DNA from: JAWLCQ01 sp041687095
GTDB lineage: Bacteria > Planctomycetota > Phycisphaerae > SM23-33
DNA length: 23,855 bases
Assembly: GCA_041687095.1 (NCBI GenBank)
Contig: JAWLCQ010000061.1
Coordinates: 1 to 23,855, forward strand
Reading direction: 5' to 3'
The notes under the pieces are model-generated. The model was not told the DNA's origin, searched no databases, and was given only the letters and a program-made list of their open reading frames with translations. A program made the position numbers and the translations under genes. This document shows, piece after piece, positions 20,415 through 23,855 of this stretch; position 1 is the stretch's first letter; every line of letters begins with the position of its first letter.

Positions 20415-23171
20415 CTACTCTCTTTCGGCCTGTTCTCCCTCGAACGCTGCCGGTTGCGGGGTGGTCACGAGGAAGAACGGTTCCACGCCCAGGTACTTCT
20501 CCGCGACGCGGCGGACGTCGGCGGGGGTGATCTTGCGGTAGAGTTCCTCGGTCTTCATGCGGAAGTCCGCGCCCAGGCCGTACAGCTCATCCAACGCGGA
20601 GGTCATCGCCAAGGCCGGGAGGTTCTGGTCGCCCAGCAGCTCGGCCGTCAGGATCGAGTTCACTGCCAGGTCGATCTCCTCCTGCGTGGGCGTGTAGGTG
20701 GCGGCCCGGCGGAGGTTCTTGCGGATGATCTCGACAACCTCGGGCGCCTTCTGGGGCTGCGTGGCGGCGTAGGTCATGAAGGCCCCGGGGGCCAGGCCGG
20801 GCCAGTTGAACGCGTGCACCACGTAGACGAGCTGCTTGCCCCGCAGTTCCTGGTGCAGCCACCCGCCGGGCAACTGGTAGCCGCTGATGATCGTGTCCAG
20901 CACGTTCAGCGGGAAGCGGTCCTCGAGGTTCGTGACGGTCATGCCCGGGAGCATGGCGACGACGGCGGATCCGGTCTTCTGGGTTTCGAGGACGGCGAGG
21001 GGGTCGCCCTGGGGGGGCGTGGGGGCGTCGGGCAGCGTGATGGGCGTCTCCCCGCCGCTCAGGCCCGCGAAGGCCTGCTCGATGAGGGCCTTCGCCTCGG
21101 CGGGGTCGAAGTTGCCGATCACCGCCAGCACGCTCGACCCGGCCCGGACGCAGCGGGCGTGGTGGGCGGTGAGCTGCTCGACGGTCGCCCCCTGCACCAC
21201 CTCCGTGCTCCCCGTGGCGGGCAGCCCGTAGGCCGAGCCGCTGAAGAACTTGTCCTTGGCGACGGTGAAGGCCTGCCCGAGCAGGTCCTGGTTGCGGCGC
21301 TCGATGGCCTGCAGCGCCTTGGGCCGCAGGATGTCCAGTTCCGCGGCGGGGAAGGTGGGGCGGATGGCGACGTCGGCGAGGACGCGGACGGACTCCTGCC
21401 AGCGGTCGGAGAGGACCTTGGTCTGCCAGTAGAAGGTGTTGTTCCCGCAGTCGGCGCGGAGGAAGCCGCCCGCCTCGTCGAAGAAGGCGGCGATGTCCTG
21501 GGCGGAGCGGTCGGCGGCGCCCTTGGTGGTCATCGTCGCCATCAGCGTGCCCAGGCCATTGGTCTGGGCGTCCTCGCAGAGGATCCCGCCCTTGGTCGCC
21601 AGGACCATCGAGACGAGGTCCACCGCGTCGGTGGGCTGCAGGACGACCCGCAGGCCATTGGGGAGGGTAAAGGTCTGGATCTCGCCCTGGGTGGCGGCGT
21701 GGGCGTCGGCGCCGGCGACGGAGAACGTGGCGGCGGGCACGAGGCGGGTGACGGCCATGCGGGAGGGGTCGAAGTACTTGCGGGCGACGGCCTGGACCTG
21801 CTGGGCGGTGACGTCCTGGATGCGATCGGTGTAGTTCCGGGAGAAGCCCACGTCGCCGGTGGCCATGTAGTCGGTGGCGATGGAGGCGGCGATGGACTCG
21901 ACGGACTGCTGCTCGGAGACGAACATCGCCATTTTCTGCCGCTTGGCGCGGGCGAGTTCATCGGCGGTCACGCCCTGCTCGGCGAGGCGGCGGAGTTCGG
22001 CGAGGACGGCGGCCTCGGCGGGGTCGACGAGGTCGGGCCCGGTGCGGAAGGAGACGCTGAAGGCCCCGCGGCCCCACTCGGGGGTCCAGGAGGAGGAATC
22101 GATGGCGGTGACGAGCTTCTTCTCCCGCTCGAGGGTCTGGACGAGGCGGGACGCCTGCCCCTGCGAAAGGATGAAGCTCAGCACGTCCAGGGCGTAGAGG
22201 TCCTCGTGCAGCAGGGGGATGGTCTGGAAGCTCATCTCCTGCATGACCTCGGTGAGTTCCTTGTGGGGCGTGATGACGCGGCGGACGCTGGTGACGGGGC
22301 CCACCTCGGGCAGTTGCGTCTCGGGCACGCGGCCGCGCTCAAAGCCCGCGAAGACCTGCCGCGTCCGCTCCAGCACCTTCTCCACGTCCACGTCCCCGAC
22401 GACGGTGAAGACCATCCGCTGCGGGATGTACATCCGCGCGTGGTACGCCAGGATGTCCTCGTACGCGAGTTCGCGGAGCGGGGCGGCGTATCCGATGACC
22501 GGCACGGCCGCCGGGTGGTCGCCGAAGAGGTTCCGGGCGTGCGCGTACCAGAGCTGCCGCTCCGGGCTGTCCTTGCCCAGTTCCAGCTCCCGCTGGACCA
22601 CGCCGTGCTCGCGCTCGAAGTCCTCGCGGGTGATGCTCGCCCTCGCCATCCAGTCGGCGATGAGGTCCACGCAGTCCATGGTCTTGCCCGAGGCGGCGGA
22701 GATGTAGTAGCAGGTGACGGCGAGGGAGGTGAAGGCGTTGGACTGCCCGCCGATCTGCTTGACGCGCCCGGTGGTCTGGGCGGCGGCGGGGGCGGTCCCC
22801 CCGGGGCCCATGTCGTGCACGGCGCCCTTGGCGACGAGGTGCTCGGTGAGGTGGCTGATGCCCGTCCCCAGCCACGGGCCTTCATACATCCCGCCCGTCC
22901 GCACGTAGCAGCGGACGTTGACCACCGGGACCGTCCGCACGGGCTTGATCAGCACGGTCAGGCCGTTCTCAAGCGTCGCGACCACCGTCCCGTCGGGGGC
23001 GACGGTCTTGTCTGCGATCTCCAGCGGCGGCGGAGCCTCCGCAGTCGCCGCCGGGGCGGGGGCGGCCTCGGGGGCAGGGGGGGGGGCGGCGTCCTGCGCA
23101 TACAGCGCCGGCACGGCCGACAGGGCAACCAGCAGCCCCGCCAGGAGCGGAGCGAAACCATGCAACTTCAT
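20415..23171 (-). CDS. Exported M16-family zinc metallopeptidase with two M16 repeats
   Basis: This 918-aa protein has a signal peptide (FAPLLAGLLVALSAVPALYA) and a Pro/Ala-rich stretch to residue ~49. Two pitrilysin-type modules follow. The first starts ATLENGLTVLIKP and carries the inverted zinc motif HLTEH (residues 107-111), with the downstream acidic segment EREHGVVQRELELGKD supplying the third ligand. The second starts FTLPNGLRVVLQP but has GLGTLMATM where the zinc motif would be, so it is the usual inactive partner. Such single-chain enzymes form a clamshell that degrades peptides in the periplasm. GGGAGG about 6 nt before ATG 23171 sets the start. The receiver gene lies 44 bp upstream on the same strand; the 3' side borders the composite repeat. 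Confidence 0.93.
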   Translation of the reverse strand: MKLHGFAPLLAGLLVALSAVPALYAQDAAPPPAPEAAPAPAATAEAPPPLEIADKTVAPDGTVVATLENGLTVLIKPVRTVPVVNVRCYVRTGGMYEGPWLGTGISHLTEHLVAKGAVHDMGPGGTAPAAAQTTGRVKQIGGQSNAFTSLAVTCYYISAASGKTMDCVDLIADWMARASITREDFEREHGVVQRELELGKDSPERQLWYAHARNLFGDHPAAVPVIGYAAPLRELAYEDILAYHARMYIPQRMVFTVVGDVDVEKVLERTRQVFAGFERGRVPETQLPEVGPVTSVRRVITPHKELTEVMQEMSFQTIPLLHEDLYALDVLSFILSQGQASRLVQTLEREKKLVTAIDSSSWTPEWGRGAFSVSFRTGPDLVDPAEAAVLAELRRLAEQGVTADELARAKRQKMAMFVSEQQSVESIAASIATDYMATGDVGFSRNYTDRIQDVTAQQVQAVARKYFDPSRMAVTRLVPAATFSVAGADAHAATQGEIQTFTLPNGLRVVLQPTDAVDLVSMVLATKGGILCEDAQTNGLGTLMATMTTKGAADRSAQDIAAFFDEAGGFLRADCGNNTFYWQTKVLSDRWQESVRVLADVAIRPTFPAAELDILRPKALQAIERRNQDLLGQAFTVAKDKFFSGSAYGLPATGSTEVVQGATVEQLTAHHARCVRAGSSVLAVIGNFDPAEAKALIEQAFAGLSGGETPITLPDAPTPPQGDPLAVLETQKTGSAVVAMLPGMTVTNLEDRFPLNVLDTIISGYQLPGGWLHQELRGKQLVYVVHAFNWPGLAPGAFMTYAATQPQKAPEVVEIIRKNLRRAATYTPTQEEIDLAVNSILTAELLGDQNLPALAMTSALDELYGLGADFRMKTEELYRKITPADVRRVAEKYLGVEPFFLVTTPQPAAFEGEQAERE

Positions 23172-23215
23172 GAGCGACCTCCCAGGGTGCAAGGGACCCC
23201 ATTGCTACTGCGAAA

Positions 23216-23698
23216 TCACGGGGCCGGTTCGCGCTGCGATGCCTCGACCTCGCTCAGAAACGCCAGCGTCCGATCGAGTTCGTCCTTCAGGTGCCGCACC
23301 CGCAGGAGGGTCTTGGCGCGGGTGACCAGTTCGAGGCGGTTGACGGGCTTGGTGATGAAGTCGTCCGTCCCGCTCTCGACGCCCCGCTCGATGTCCCCCA
23401 ACTCGCTCAGGGCGGTCACCATCAGCACCGGGATGTCCCGCGTCGCCGGATCGCCCTTGAGCTTGCGGCAGACCTCGAACCCGCTCATCCGGGGCATCAT
23501 GATGTCCAGGACGACCAGGTGCGGAGGGTCCTGGCGAACCTTCTCCAGCGCCTCCACCCCGTCGCCCGCGGTCGTCACCTGGCAGTCCATCGTCTCCAGG
23601 TACGCCACGATCAGTTCCAGGTTCTGCGGGTTGTCGTCCACCACCAGGATCTTGCTCCCGGCGATCCGTTCCTCGTCACTGCCCGGTATATCGTTCAT
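23216..23698 (-). CDS. Response-regulator receiver protein without an output domain
   Basis: The 160-aa protein is a CheY-type receiver: acidic pair Asp21/Asp22 in ILVVDDN, phosphoacceptor Asp65 in VVLDIMMPRMSG, Thr95 in VTALS and Lys117 in ITKPVN. After the receiver only a ~35-residue helical tail remains (LVTRAKTLLRVRHLKDELDR), a layout common in PleD/PatA-like or chemotaxis-type single-domain regulators. No histidine kinase is nearby, so it probably works by protein-protein contact in a phosphorelay. AGGAGAAGG precedes ATG 23698; the longer frame to 23836 has no homology. It could be cotranscribed with the M16 gene 44 bp downstream, though a functional link is not evident. The remaining 157 bp to the window end hold no recognised gene. 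Confidence 0.92.
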   Translation of the reverse strand: MNDIPGSDEERIAGSKILVVDDNPQNLELIVAYLETMDCQVTTAGDGVEALEKVRQDPPHLVVLDIMMPRMSGFEVCRKLKGDPATRDIPVLMVTALSELGDIERGVESGTDDFITKPVNRLELVTRAKTLLRVRHLKDELDRTLAFLSEVEASQREPAP

Positions 23699-23855
23699 GG
23701 GACCTTCTCCTGTCTGACGCCCGGGGCGCGGTGCATGCGCGTGCATCGGACGCACGGGAACCCGGAAGGCTCCCGCCGTCGTCCCGCAACGCCCGCGGGG
23801 ACACCATACGGTATCCGCCGGCACGGGCGGCTGCAAACGGATTCGGCGGGGGGAG

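Noticed and set aside
20355..23717. An 1120-aa plus-strand frame opposite the M16 and receiver genes
   Set aside because: Antisense shadow with no signatures; the minus-strand genes have signal peptide, zinc motif and receiver residues.

Overview
The window reads as high-GC bacterial chromosome, most likely from a planctomycete (Phycisphaerae-like). That placement is an inference from gene content and style: an unusually long SecA with lineage-type insertions, a lipoprotein fusing a metallophosphatase-like domain to a tetraheme cytochrome, many proteins of unknown function, strong GC-driven antisense shadow ORFs, and many short palindromic or word-like intergenic repeats. No rRNA, tRNA, CRISPR array, phage gene or transposase gene was recognised.

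Layout. 1-355: the last codons of an unidentified gene, then an orphan HicB-like antitoxin (minus). 566-4588: secA (1230 aa) followed by a 75-aa SEC-C miniprotein whose tail nearly duplicates the SecA tail. 4588-4680: a long inverted repeat. 4718-5929: carA. 6189-6552: a MNT-type nucleotidyltransferase (antitoxin-like) followed by what looks like the first codons of a lost HEPN partner. 6525-9790 (minus): a surface-sugar group, rfbD-like, rfbB and a frameshifted GT2 glycosyltransferase, with repeats in every gap. 9941-10679: a cysteine phosphatase gene broken by a 97-bp near-pure G tract. 10749-13454: an exported PDZ/S41 C-terminal processing protease. 13666-15096: the metallophosphatase/tetraheme cytochrome lipoprotein. 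15323-18318 (minus): a lipoprotein and an RDD membrane protein, 8 bp apart. 18592-20062 (minus): a cyclodeaminase/cyclohydrolase-family protein and an uncharacterised zinc-finger protein, one base apart. 20415-23698 (minus): a response-regulator receiver and a two-repeat M16 peptidase.

How the genes fit together. Protein export and envelope work dominate: SecA, a periplasmic S41 protease, an M16 protease, two lipoproteins, an RDD membrane protein and dTDP-sugar enzymes. carA and the cyclodeaminase are metabolic. Two antitoxin-like genes lack visible toxin partners, which suggests decayed toxin-antitoxin loci.

The most distinctive layer is non-genic. About ten small repeat families occupy almost every gap: 7-bp (GGAACCR)n arrays, TTTCGGAT-type arms, a CACGAAT inverted repeat, a GGGGAC...GTCCCC REP-like element, a TTTTGGAGTGCGG palindrome and a ~115-bp dispersed repeat in two opposite copies. 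Some have entered reading frames (the GT2 N-terminus and the linker of the zinc-finger protein). Four plus-strand genes carry a TANNNT box 6-7 nt before their ATG, which suggests leaderless transcription.
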